64,000 nt of DNA from Pseudoscleropodium purum. Lineage: Eukaryota; Streptophyta; Bryopsida; Hypnales; Brachytheciaceae. The stretch spans positions 1,366,501 through 1,430,500 of the forward strand of contig OZ017799.1 in NCBI GenBank assembly GCA_963969395.1, in the 5' to 3' direction. Of this stretch, positions 34,489 through 45,255 are shown piece by piece. Each line of letters opens with the position of its first letter. Positions within the stretch are counted from its first letter, which is position 1. The notes beneath the pieces are model-generated. The model had not been told where the DNA came from, ran no database searches, and saw nothing but the letters and a program-made list of their open reading frames with translations. The position numbers and the translations under genes are program-made.

Positions 34489-35982
34489 ATGACGAAGGGG
34501 AAGAAGAAGATTGCGAAGCTTAAACATGGAGAGGGACCATCAAATTTGGAGGTAGCTCGCCAAAGTCCTTCAGAGGAATGCAAAAAATTCATGATTGAGC
34601 GCATCGTTCAATTTTATGAATCGGAAACAACATTGTTTTTAAACAATAAGTACATCAGATATCAAGAGGAGTGCGTGTCTAAATTCAAGGTAGACATGAC
34701 ACAGATGTTGTTGGATGCATTGAATGTGGCGAAGTGGCATGACGAAATGCATAAAACGTACTTCACCAAATGTTTGGAGAACAAGGTTCATGACACTTTG
34801 TGGAATTCCAAAGTCATTTTGGTTAAATATGGCAAGGAATATCGACCCAATGACGCCCAGTTTGAAGAAGTGATTCTGAAAGCGGACTTATTTAAGGGGC
34901 GATGTGCTCCATTCGCCAAAACACACAATCGAGTTGGTTCAATTGGTTGGTGGAAAAGCAATGATGGAGTTGTTGAAGCGGAAAGGACCAGACGGCACCT
35001 CATAGCACTTCCAGATACAACACGCGTGATTGCTGTTGATGATAGAACGATGAGAGGTGGATATGCAACGATTCGAAAGGTTCGTATTGAAGGATGTCCA
35101 GGAATATTTCCTCATTGGGAGTTTGTGGTAAAGAAATCCATTCACCACCAAACTCGACCCGATCTTGCAAAGCTAGAACATCAAAACGAATCAATGGTTG
35201 TTCGAATTCCACACGCGGGTGTGATACGGTTTGCTGCAGTGCACGGAACAACGTGTGAAGGTTATGCGTATTGGTGGAATGGTGGAACTCTTCAACAAAT
35301 GTTGAATATGGATAAGGACTTTCCAGACAACATTCAAATCCGTTTGATATATACGAATCCAACCGAAGAGGAGGTTGTAAAAGCTCACCATTTAGGACGA
35401 TATCGGAAGAAGCGCACGGAGTTGACATGGGCGTTTATGCATATAATGTATGCAGTGCATTTTGCTGGACATTTGCACAATGATCTTTCTCCGGACAACA
35501 TCTTGTTGCATTTTCCAGAGGATGAGTCACGTGTGTACATTGGAGTTTGCGACTGGGGCATGACCACCTTAGCTTCTCAGCCAATGAAGTCTTTGTACAC
35601 ATTTACATCAACAAATGAGATGAAACAGACTTTGTAAAGGAGATGGTGGGTGGATCCACATATTGCATATTTGCATAAAGCAGGTGCAGATGTGGAAGTC
35701 ATTCCGATGTATTCACGTAAGTCGGAAGAGTATGCCATTCGAAAAATTGCTCGGCGGATGAATGGAAACAACATGTCAGAGGCGTATTTCAACGTGCTAC
35801 TTAAAACACCTAGTGCGACACAATTTGCCTTTCATGACTTTGCAAAAGTGTTTTATGCTTACTTGAAGCGCATTTCTTCGAAGACTGACGATGAAAATAC
35901 TAGTTTGGCCCATATGATTACGCGATTTTCTAATACATATTGTTGGCCGATGCCAGATGAACATTTCCGCCATTTATATTAG
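34489..35982 (+). pseudogene. Protein-kinase-like gene of the hAT element, one in-frame stop
   Basis: The frame runs 382 codons to a TAA at 35,635 and then continues in the same frame to a stop at 35,980-35,982, giving about 497 residues without the break. Residues 1-180 are basic and helical with no recognised domain. Kinase features follow: a loop-like MRGGYATIRKV (188-198), a Lys in FVVKKS (K215 or K216), a hinge-like YWWNGGTLQQML (261-272), a catalytic loop HNDLSPDNILL (330-340, in place of HRDLKxxN) and DWG (355-357) in place of DFG. The part after the stop starts RRWWVDP and looks like the C-lobe. Substrate and family are unknown. A promoter block lies directly upstream, and divergent orientation to the transposase makes it an integral cargo. 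Readthrough cannot be excluded, but the context does not suggest it. Confidence 0.78.
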
Positions 35983-36324
35983 ATTGGTAGTGCAGAAGTA
36001 GTAGTTGAATAGGTTATATAGGCATTAAAAATTAGTTTAGAAATATAGAGTTGGAATGGAAAAAATTATATGTGCAATTAGCCAAATGTGCACAATGTAT
36101 GGTATTCTACATTAAATTGAATACATTTTGTCCATATTGATTATGTTTGTATTTGTGTTGATCTCGATTTTTTAAATAGTATATATATATATATATTTGA
36201 AGTCACAAACTTTTTTAGTTTGCCTTCTGAAAATGAATTGGAATTTTTTCATAGTTTCAAGACTATCATAGACTCATGGTCAAACTTTATAATCTTTTAA
36301 ATTGTTTAAAGATTAAGGGAGTGA
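35983..36324. other. AT-rich 3' region of the kinase-like gene
   Basis: No frame and no motif apart from a short (TA)n run at 36,180-36,198. It probably holds the polyadenylation site of the kinase-like gene. Confidence 0.5.
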
Positions 36325-36570
36325 CCGCGGGGCAGTTTGGGTAGGGCGGTCGGGGGAAATAGGGCCGTCAAAGCAGACGGGGCGGACGGGGCAGACGGGC
36401 GGGGCGGACAGACCGGGCGGACGGGGCGGACGAGGCAGACGGGGCGGTCCCGGTGGACGCTGCGTCCGCGGGGACCGCGAATGTCAGTGGACACTGCGGA
36501 CACAGCGGACGCGTCCGGACGTCCCGGACGTCCCGGACGTCCCGGACGTCCGAACGTCGTGTCAACCCTG
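36325..36570. promoter_or_regulatory. Right CG-rich terminal block of the hAT element
   Basis: A 245-base block of GGGGCGGAC and GGCAGACGG words, then four successive CCCGGACGT units at about 36,510-36,550, closing in GTCGTGTCAACCCTG. It is the probable transposase-binding subterminal region, by analogy with other hAT elements. Confidence 0.75.
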
Positions 36571-36843
36571 CTGCCAAGGATGTACCATTATTAGATGTCA
36601 AAAAAGATGGCCCCAATTGGTCACTAGAAGAAGGGAAGTTAGGTTGAGCATCTTCAATCTTGTCATTGTCAATAATTAAGTTGAGACTAAGCGGGAAGAG
36701 ACTAGATAGGGTGGTATCAAGAAAGACAGTTTCAATATGCATGTCTAGGATAGAGTCTAGAATAGCAGGATAGAATGAGGCATGAGGAACTGAGACATTA
36801 GAGAAAACTGGAAGAGGATGGGCAAAAGAAGGGCCAATACTGA
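36571..36843 (-). pseudogene. LINE ORF1 tail segment
   Basis: Minus-strand frame reading SIGPSFAHPLPVFSNV and onward to SSSDQLGPSFLTSNNGTSLA. It is joined in frame to 38,513 across the CACTA element and to 26,667 across the hAT element. The sequence is Ser/Pro/Asp-rich, typical of the variable tail of plant LINE ORF1. Confidence 0.7.
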
Positions 36844-38512
36844 CACTACAAGGAAATGAGCATTTTTTGACTACCAAAATATGACTAGGGATGATTAGCA
36901 ATTGCTCGCAATCATATTCTAGGAGTCCTAAACTTTGTGGAAAAATATGACTACAAAATATGACTAGCAGTCATATTTTGCCTTTCTACTCTACGAGAGT
37001 ATAATATACATCCATTGAAAACAACTAAAATTTTATAGGGAACAGTATGGAACATATTACGAGAACACCAATCATATTTGTCAATCATATTTTTGCATAT
37101 ATGACTACATGTAGTCATATTCTAAAATCACATTTTTGTAGGTTCACATTTTTTTTGAAGTTTTTTTTTCAAGCAACCTCCTAAAAATTTGGACACCCTA
37201 AAAAAATGTAAATAAATTACTGCTCAAAACTGTAAAATCCTAGCCATTATTTTTTGGGGATCTTGAAATCCTAACCATCATTTTTTAGAGTTTTGAAACC
37301 CAAGCCACCACTTCATTTGCTTCATCTTCTTTGTTTTTTGTTACTTTTTAACTTTTGTTTCTTCTTTCTCTTGTTTTTTGAAGTTCTAATTGTTGTGTTT
37401 TTGTGTCTTAGTTGTTTAGTTGTTGCTTCCTAACTCTTGTTTCTTCTTCCTTCTTTTATTGTTTGAAGTTGTAATTGTTGTATTGTTGTGTTTTAGTTGT
37501 TGTTGTTTAGTTATTGAAGTTCTAGTTGTTGTTTCTTAGTTGTTACTAATTTGTTGTTGCTTCTTACATCTTAGTTGTTGTTAATTTGTTGTTGTTTCAT
37601 AGTTGTTGCTAGTTTGTTGTTGCTAATTTATTGTTGCTTTATAATTGTTGCTAATTTTTTGTTGTTAGTTAGTTGTTGCTTCTTTGTTTTTGTTTCTTAG
37701 TTTGTTGTTGCTTCAAAGTTATTGCTAGTTTGTTATTGTTTTTTAGTTGTTGTCTCTTAATTATTGCTTCAAAATTGTTACTTCAAGGTTATTGTTTCAA
37801 GATTGTTGTCTTAAGTTGGATCTTAATTCTTATTTAATTATTGTCTTTTAGACATTATTTTCTATTGTTTGTTATTTTTTACCTCTTATTATTTTTTATT
37901 GCATCTTAAGGTGTCTTATTCTTGTTCCTTATTGATTTTTTGTTTTTGTTTGGTTGCCTCTTGTTATATCTTAGCTTTTACTTTTTACTATCTTTTAGTA
38001 TTAACTTGAAAAAAAAATGACTCACTATAGTCATATGCTACATCAATCAAAATATAACTTACTATAGTCATATTCCATATCACTTAAAATATAATTCACC
38101 GCAATCATATTTCAAATCACTTAAAATATAATTCAAAATATGACTCACCACAGTCATATTCCAAATCACTCAAAATATGACTCATTGTAGGTATATTCCA
38201 TGTCAGCGAAAATATGATTGTGGTGAATCATATTTCACATAGGATTTTTTTTATTTTGCTCAGGTAGTTTATGAAAAAGTCAAACCTCCAAGGATAGTTA
38301 ACATATATGCCATATTGGCAAAATACATCTAAAAATGGTTTATTATATCCCAAATCCATATGATTGCTTAGTCATATGACTAAAAGTAAATGACTCAACC
38401 TAGTCATGTTGCAAGTCATGTATAGTGTTTTTTTGTTTAAGTCACATTTTTTGATTTTATGATTCACTACAATCATATTTTGTAGTCATAAAATGCTCAT
38501 TTTCAAGTAGTA
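36844..38512. mobile_element. Non-autonomous CACTA element, 1.67 kb
   Basis: Starts CACTACAAGGAAATGAGCAT and ends with its imperfect inverse (ATGCTCATTTTCAAGTAGTA, the last G changed to A). It is flanked by 3 bp duplications TGA (36,841-36,843 and 38,513-38,515). Subterminal repeats of AAAATATGACTCAC type occur many times near both ends, as usual for CACTA transposase binding. The middle (37,320-37,980) is a pyrimidine/TTGTTG-rich low-complexity stretch with no coding frame. Confidence 0.88.
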
Positions 38513-38740
38513 TGAATTGCACCTCCAGATTAGTAACTACCAATTGAACCAAGTTTGGAAGTTGTTGATCACTTGGAGAAGAAAGGGATTGAGTTTTCAA
38601 CAACAAATTGGTTCTATCAAAGGAACGAAAGCAAGATGATGTCAATATGGAGCTTCCATCACCAATAGGGCATAATTGAGGAGCCTTTGTTTTAGGCTTA
38701 AAAGCCTCATTGGTACTTACCACCAGCCCAAAGCCTTAAA
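38513..38740 (-). pseudogene. LINE ORF1 tail segment, upstream part
   Basis: Minus-strand frame GLVVSTNEAFKPKTKAPQ to VVTNLEVQF, then interrupted by the CACTA element and resumed at 36,843 in frame. A stop lies at its upstream edge, near 38,740, where an unidentified insertion seems to begin. Confidence 0.65.
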
Positions 38741-40749
38741 TGCAAACACCTTCAAGTAGTTTTAATAACTACAGGGTAAGGGCAACTTGCACCTCCGTCA
38801 CTACCAAACCTTATGGTCTGTTAGTCATCACTCCAACCTAATCACAAGGGGAAACTAGCACGGCCCACTTGGTGCACATTCAATGGTCTTGCTGGTCATT
38901 AATTCGACCTCACCACCACAATACAACTAAAAATTGATAGTACCTAATCACGAATACAAAATGGGACAAAGTCTGCTATGGAGGAATGTGCCAAGACAAA
39001 ATTCAAGAAATCCATACTAGATTCTTTTTCTCAAACAACATTTAAGCAGAATTTTGAAAGGAGAAAAGATGCACTAGATGCATCTACCTGCAACCTCATC
39101 CAAACTTTCTAACTGAGAAGGTTGTAGACCTTCCTTCCTTCCAACTCTCATAACTTTCACTAATATGATTCAAATGTCTTGAAATCTAAATTCATAACAA
39201 GGTATAAAAGATTTCTTTCATGCTTTTAAATTTCAGAAATAGAAGTGAATTCTACAAGTCATAGTGTTCGCTCGAATCTCTATCTCTCTTCATTCGGATA
39301 ACAACAGACTCTCTCTCACTCTCATACTCATAACTTTTCACTCACAAATTCAAATTAAGCAAACTTAATTTCTTTGAAAGCACAAAAACTTGAAAGAACA
39401 ACCTTTTGAATTTTATTACAAAATCTCATATACATCAAAAGTTCTCTCTCTTCGAAGTCCCAATACTCTCTCAATAAAACTATTTATCTTCCTCAAGGAA
39501 AACCCCGAACCCTCTCCAACTTCAAGGCCACATCAGCCCATGCCTAAGCCACATGGACCTTTTTTCTTTAATTGGCCCTTCATTTTGACCTCTCTAAAAC
39601 CCTATCTACCCCTTCATCTAAGCCAAAATGCCCTTTCGGTCAATGAAAGGACATCTAAGGTATGGATGTCTTTTTAGTTTACAAAAGGGCAATTTGAATC
39701 TACTTTTTTATCTTTCAAACACACCAAATGATTTTTAAAAGTACTTCTATACACAAACCAAAGTCTAATACTTAAGCAAATGTCCACTAAAAGTAAAAAC
39801 CTATAGTTTCAAGAAAAAGATCATTCCATCTGTAAGAATTTGAACATGTGTCTGATAGTGGTGGTAATGTAATTTGTACGATTGGCTTTAGTTAAGGGGT
39901 TGGCTAGCCCTTTTAACCAGGGTTGACACGACGTCCGGACACGGACGCTGTGTCCGCAGCGTCCGCTGACATTCGCATCCTGGCGAACGCAGCATCCGCC
40001 TGTCCCCCGTCCGCCCGATTACGGTAGTCCGATCGACGCGCGGACTAATCTAGTCCGCACGATCTGGGCGTCCGCCCCGCCCGTCCGCTTTCCGACGACG
40101 GTCAGGACGCTGCGTCCGCTAGCATCCGTGCGTCCGGACGTCCGGAAAACGGACGCTATTTTGGGGCGGACGTTGACATTCGTCAACCCTGCTTTTAACC
40201 ATCGTTGATAACCACAACTTCCCTTAATGGGCTTGACCATGCAGTAATATTGATCCTCATTTAGTTCTTTAAAACTTCCTTCAAACGTCATCTCTCAACT
40301 ACCAGACTCAATACATTTGATTTGTAGGAAAATCACTAGCGTCCGAGCGTCTCACTACAGATTCCCGTACCATCGCTACTTGAAACGTGGTTGTTTGGAC
40401 AATCGAGAAGGACCGTCTTCATCTTGTGGGCGCTCATAAAACGGTTCAAGAGTTGATGGCAAAAGAGGTTGATTCGGCAATTGAAATAAGGAAAACTCAA
40501 ATTCGGGATTCAGTTGAGGTTCTTCATCTTGAGACTTAGAAAAAAACCTCCAATTTGACATTGAAGAGTCAAACTTTATACCAAAATATAAACTCTATAG
40601 AATCAAGAAGACTACTTCAAACTGATAAAACTTTTCTAGAATTAATTCCTTTTTATTAACTTTGTTATTTACAAGCGTCATCAAGAAATTTCTTTGTTTC
40701 GAATAATAAAATCTTATTATAATAATAAATTAGTACAAATTTATAATAT
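38741..40749. other. Unidentified insertion in the LINE, host of a hAT MITE
   Basis: About 1.7 kb excluding the MITE, lying between two LINE ORF1 segments. It includes TATAAAAG near 39,203 and a stretch rich in CTCTCTCT and ACTCTC at 39,270-39,480, which resembles an LTR promoter or leader. A minus-strand frame at 40,561-40,376 (FFSKSQDEEPQLNPEFEF) has no recognised motif. I see no terminal repeats or target duplication, so the class is open: a solo LTR or a decayed LTR element is most likely. Confidence 0.35.
39918..40191 (+). mobile_element. CG-rich hAT MITE, 274 bp
   Basis: Ends CAGGGTTGACACGACG and GACATTCGTCAACCCTG, with perfect 8 bp duplications CTTTTAAC (39,910-39,917 and 40,192-40,199). 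It is nearly collinear with the copy at 24,619, with about 16 bases deleted. Confidence 0.95.
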
Positions 40750-41817
40750 ATACAAATTTACAGCACGACACCGTTGAAATAAAAAACCATGTCTTTGAGA
40801 TTGGACTGTGATAAAGCCATCTGCATTAAACGTCTTAGAAGGAATTTGAGAGGGTTGGCAATGAGAGTTCCGATGCCGATTGAACCTGCGAACTAGTTTG
40901 ATTTTGGAATGAGAGGATGTTGTAGGCTGATACTTCCTATTTGAATGAGCACCATCTGATTGGCAAGTTTGAAAACTAACCCCAATATTAGCTCTCTAAG
41001 ATGCATTGTAGTTCCTTTGCTAATGAACATTAGTACGTACATGGCATTCACTGGTGAGGTGAGAGGAGTCTCGACAATTGCCACAACTCAATCTAGAATC
41101 TTCATATATAACTTTAACATTTGTAACAATGTTATCCCCATTTTGGATGACAATCCTAGATGTCCACCCTAAATTAGGTTCAAAGCGATATAAAACCAAT
41201 GATTGCTCAATGCAAGGTTTGGGATATCAACACATAAGATCTCCCCTAATGATTGAGCAATAGTAGTGGAGAATGAAATGAACTCCAATGGTAATTCATC
41301 ATTGTCAACCAACAAAGGATAGAAACACCTCTAGAAGACCTAGGATTAAATGAGGGGATCCAATGACAATAAACTGTTTCACCCCCCAAAACCTATAGAG
41401 TTTTAAGCTTATAGCTTTTACCACTACAGCTTCACAACTAAACTTCAAGTAGTGGAAGCCATTGCTTACATTTTTATAAAGAACAACTTGATAGGGAGCT
41501 ATATGGTGGCCTAAATCCTCCAGCCATCGATGTATGTCTGTATCCTTAAGGTTGCCCCCAACAAAACTAGCTATAACCACATGTCCTTGCAAATGCGCAA
41601 TTTCATTTTCCATGACAACAGAATCAATAACATTGAGATTGAATACCTTATGGGAGTGAAGGAAGAGCCCTGACCAATTGCGATTGAAGGAAGGCAGGAG
41701 ATTTTCACCTAGTGTTGTTGTGAATGGATTGACATACACTTTAAGGAATGCATGTCGGTCCATTTGAGGTCCGATATTGATCCCAAGGGAGCCTACACCA
41801 GTTCAACATGTTGTAAC
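40750..41817 (-). pseudogene. LINE ORF1: RNA-binding domain and zinc knuckle
   Basis: The frame at 41,763-41,305 contains LQGHVVIASFVGGNLKDTDI and YKNVSNGFHYLKFSCEAVVV, matching the DUF4283-type nucleic-acid-binding domain of plant LINE ORF1. A CCHC knuckle follows as CGNCRDSSHLTSEC (41,085-41,044, spacing C-x2-C-x4-H-x4-C), and an ADGFITVQSQRHGF stretch near 40,800. ORF1 would coat LINE RNA. Frameshifts and stops are present. The 5' side is cut by a CACTA element. Confidence 0.8.
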
Positions 41818-43055
41818 CACTATAAGAAAACTGTATTTTTTGTGATGTTGGAAAAAACTTGCCCTCACATTTTTTTTAATAGGCCAATTGTCAACATTGA
41901 TGTCACCTAAAATCCGTTATAACAAACAAGCAAAAAATGTGAAAAATCAAGTGAAAACGCATCTAATTTTGGCATGTTTTTATTTGACGTCATGAACAAC
42001 GAAGTTTTTTAAGGTCTTGAAAAGAAGGCACGTGGAAGACACATTAGCGACATGTTAGCGCTTTTCGGTGGGGTAGTGCCACATAAGATACCTTTTTGTG
42101 TCCAATGACGTGGACCCCTTATAAATCTGACATAGACCCATAAAAAATCTGATGTGGTCAACATGTCAGCTTGAAAATTTTAATGTTGCTTTTTGAGACA
42201 TCCAATTAGATCTTTCTTGAGACACCAATTAGTGCATACCATAGTTACTTGTAGGGCAAGACTAACAAAAAATAATTAGTTAAAATAAATTTAAAAAATA
42301 AAATAAAAATAATTTTTTTTAGAATTCACTAAGAATTAAAGAAAACTTACCATCTACCATTAAGGGAATTTTTGATGGCAAATTGAAGGAATTCCTTCAT
42401 TAAAAATTAGTGAAGATGAAGATTACAAAGGTCATATTTGTATCTATTCTTTGTTCATGGTGAGACAAAAGATATGGGATAATTAGAATACAGAAACTTG
42501 ACCATTGTACTTCTTGACATTGTTTCAAACGTTTAGACGTTCATTCAAATATTTTGATGTTGTTTTAAGCATCTGAATGTTGTTTCTAACATCAAGATCA
42601 TGTTGTCTAAAATATCCCATATGGATTGTTTCACTTCCTATTACCCTACTTGTACAAAGGTCATCTCTTTTCATCCATGGTACTCAGCCATCCATTTTAT
42701 TTTTTCTGCAAAGCATGCTACATGGTTGCCCTTCTCCTAAATTTTTCACATATGGTCAACATTTTACCACAAACTGTAGTAATTTTATTAACTTATCCAT
42801 AGTCAAAATGGATAAGTTAACGTAGTGGATGCTGACGTGGACCAACTTGTTGTTTGTGACGTTTTCTGGGACGTCTTCAGAGACGTACACATCTCACTTG
42901 ATGTCTTTGCACTTTGTAATTCACAGTGGCATGTTTGCGACGATGTCAAACCAAATTTGCACTACTGTGGGCGTTAACTCCCAAACACAATGACATCTCA
43001 GAAAACATGTTCCGTTTGTGGCTAACGACACCCAAAACACGGTTTTCTTATAGTG
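41818..43055. mobile_element. Non-autonomous CACTA element, 1.24 kb
   Basis: Starts CACTATAAGAAAACTGT and ends ACGGTTTTCTTATAGTG, flanked by 3 bp duplications AAC (41,815-41,817 and 43,056-43,058). No coding frame. It contains a perfect 12 bp hairpin at 42,790-42,821 (TTAACTTATCCA and its inverse). The host LINE ORF1 frame resumes across it. Confidence 0.92.
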
Positions 43056-43560
43056 AACATCTGGTGCGATCTGATGAATCACGTCGTGAAGAGTCTTTGG
43101 GAAGGCGACTCTGGTCTACTTCCCGTCACGGTCTCTTGTTTGCTCGACGTTACGAAATACTAGCACCCTAGGATTGTGTTGATGGCTACTATCGCCCATC
43201 CGTGTGTTGTCAATCTCTGTATAGAATGCTGCGTCAGGTCAATGGTTGTGCAGAATTTGTAGAACTGGAAGAACTTGAGTATTCCAATGACTTGTTTGAA
43301 AACTTGAACGTAAATCTGATGTCGGATGCATGCGGCATTGACCTCCGACCCCAGAGACAAAGCTCAATGGTGATACCCTTGGATGCTGTCTCGGTTGAGT
43401 CTGCGCTTGGCCCACCAATTTATCCCTGCAAGCATGAAAGTCACGGCTAACTTGGATAGCATGTTGACGGTGTAGTTCAAGGTATTGATCCGCCGAATAG
43501 TGACCTCCGTCTCGTACAATATCCTTGTACAATGCCATAGTGAAATTATACAAAGCCTAG
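43056..43560 (-). pseudogene. LINE ORF1 N-terminal part
   Basis: The minus strand is open from an ATG at 43,553 (start MYNFTMALYKDIVRDGGHYS) to a stop at 43,239. It continues in the same frame with two more stops through FRNVEQTRDRDG and KTLHDVIHQIAPDV up to the CACTA insertion, beyond which the frame joins the DUF4283 segment. The first 100 residues have no recognised domain, so a host fragment fused upstream of the LINE is the alternative. GC is higher than in the surroundings. Confidence 0.5.
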
Positions 43561-44364
43561 ACAAATTGTGGAGCACATAGGAAAAGAAAACACAACAATC
43601 TTATATGAATTGAAAAATTATAATGTTTAATTAAAAGCATTAGAAGATTTTTCGTGCCTTTGGATGCTTGCGAGTTATCATAGCGTGCAAACATAGAAAA
43701 CAGGTTTGGCGCAGCGGTCTGACGTGGCCGAGCCCTTGCCATATCATTGACCAAAATTTTTTTTTATTTTTTTTTGCATTTGGAGATTTATTTTTTTTTA
43801 TGAAAAAAAAATTCTAATAACGAGCCGTTCCCCTCGCTGCGGGGAACAACTGCGGGGGAACAGGCCCGAAACAGGCTTCTGGACCCTCCAAAACTCTTCT
43901 AATGGGTGTTAGAACTATGAAAGTGATTTGAAGTCTTTCAATCCTCTTTTTCAATATAGAATCTATAATTGGAGTCATAAAAAAGAATATTCAAGTCAAA
44001 TTAAAGGACACAATATGCATATCCAACAATCAAAAGAAAGCTTCTTAAAATCCACTCTATAAATTTTTTTGAATGAATATCAAATGTAATCCCTTGATCC
44101 TATGTAGTTGAGGCACATCTTCCAAGATTCTCTAACACTAAAAAATCAAGATTTGTAATGGACACCCTTGCACAAAATCTTGAATAGAACAATCATAAAC
44201 TTTTCTTTTTTTCTAAAATCAAAATTTTAAATTTTAAAATAGACTTGAAGAATTATTCAAATTAAAAATACCAAGATAGTACTTTGGTATCATTTTATTT
44301 AACTTTAAAGTTTTGTCGACATCCAATTATGGTGCCTTGGACATGTAGGGGTTCAATATTTCCT
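43561..44364. other. Probable LINE 5' boundary and AT-rich DNA
   Basis: Contains A/T runs at 43,760-43,815, then a short GC-rich patch (GTTCCCCTCGCTGCGGGGAA palindrome at 43,826-43,845, GGCCCGAAACAGGC), then plain AT-rich sequence. The LINE 5' end probably lies here, but no target duplication matching the DNA beside the 3' tail was found. Confidence 0.4.
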
Positions 44365-45255
44365 CTTGAAGGTTTTGATTATGTTTTCACTAAAAACTCT
44401 CCAAAATTGCCATTTCTAGTACAAGTACCAAATTTTAGAAAAAAAGACATTTTTGGACACTTATAACCATAGGATCTTATTGTACACTATTTTGAAAAGA
44501 TGTAGAAAAGATTTCAGAAATTTCTACTTTATAGATGGCAAGATATTAGTGTTTGAATTGACAAAAATGCTTTTGGGGGCCCTACAAAAATTGGGCAGTT
44601 GTACTTCATAAGGTCACATTTGTATGAAAAAATGTCCAAAAATGGTGATTATCCTTTGGATTCATTTTTCAAGGCAAGTTGGTTGCATGCTTGAAAATTT
44701 TCAGATCATTTGGAATTGTACAACATATAAGACAAAAATAGTAAGTAGAAAAAAATAGAGAATGATTCAAAACACTAAATTGTTAAGAATTTAATTATAG
44801 AATTGAAAAATGCCAATTCCAATGATTATAATGTTGTAATAAGCAATTTACATCCTATGAATTTTTTTTTTTTAAATATTGAAAATTGAGTTAAATAAAA
44901 GACTTCAAAGTCTATATTAGAGTAGAGATTCTATAACTACCTGCAAACTAAAACTCCTCATAACTTTCATCTCATTAATTTAAATGGAATAATTCAAAGC
45001 TTCCCATAAATATATAAATTTAGAAAATCAATAACAAATTTTTAATATTTTTTTTAAGTGATTTTTTAAGAAATTTTTGAGATGTACAATGAGCAATGAA
45101 ATGGCATGCAATAACTTTTTAACCATGTAGTCCAAAGTTATAAATATTGTTGGGCTTTGAAGCTACTCTTTAGAAAAATGTTGTGTGAAAACTTTAGTGA
45201 AAAAAAAAAAAAAAAAATCCGTTCATAGTGAGCTACCCAAAATCACTACATTGCC
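44365..45255 (+). mobile_element. R1 element, copy 3 (end missing)
   Basis: Starts near TTTCCTCTTGAAGGTTTTGA, followed by TGTTTTCACTAAAAACTCTC. The internal R1 blocks appear in order, but the terminal 30 or so bases are lost where the next copy begins at 45,256, so copies 3 and 4 lie directly head to tail. Confidence 0.65.

Larger units (their letters stand above)
26668..36570 (-). mobile_element. 9.9 kb hAT element with transposase and kinase-like gene
   Basis: The left end CAGGGTTGACGAATC (26,668) and right end GTCGTGTCAACCCTG (36,570) match the two ends of the short MITEs, in reverse orientation. Flanking sequences TTGCCAAG and CTGCCAAG agree at 7 of 8 positions, as expected of an aged 8 bp duplication, and the host LINE frame resumes across the site. 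Inside are the transposase (28,039-30,615, minus), a second acidic frame (27,118-28,011, minus) and a divergent kinase-like gene (34,489-35,982, plus). Four CG-rich blocks occur, at both ends and upstream of both genes. No internal CAGGGTTGAC end is visible, which argues for one element rather than two. Confidence 0.85.
13057..43560 (-). mobile_element. Decayed L1-type LINE interrupted by nested insertions
   Basis: LINE segments lie in the right order on the minus strand. ORF1 N-terminus: 43,560-43,056 and 41,817-40,750. ORF1 tail: 38,740-38,513, 36,843-36,571 and 26,667 downward. ORF2 endonuclease: about 26,400-25,312. ORF2 reverse transcriptase and C-terminus: 16,312 to about 13,190. A tail of seven A residues lies at 13,056-13,050. 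The gaps are filled by a copia cluster, a hAT element, two CACTA elements and an unidentified segment. At three of these (hAT and both CACTAs) the LINE frame resumes directly across the insertion when one target-site copy is discounted. Stops and frameshifts are scattered throughout, so it is dead. Its own target duplication and exact 5' end could not be found. Confidence 0.8.

Noticed and set aside
26668..36570. Two separate hAT elements, one with the transposase and one with the kinase gene
   Set aside because: The inner CG-rich blocks lack the CAGGGTTGAC end and any 8 bp duplication, while the outer ends match the MITE ends, carry a 7 of 8 duplication and restore the LINE frame.
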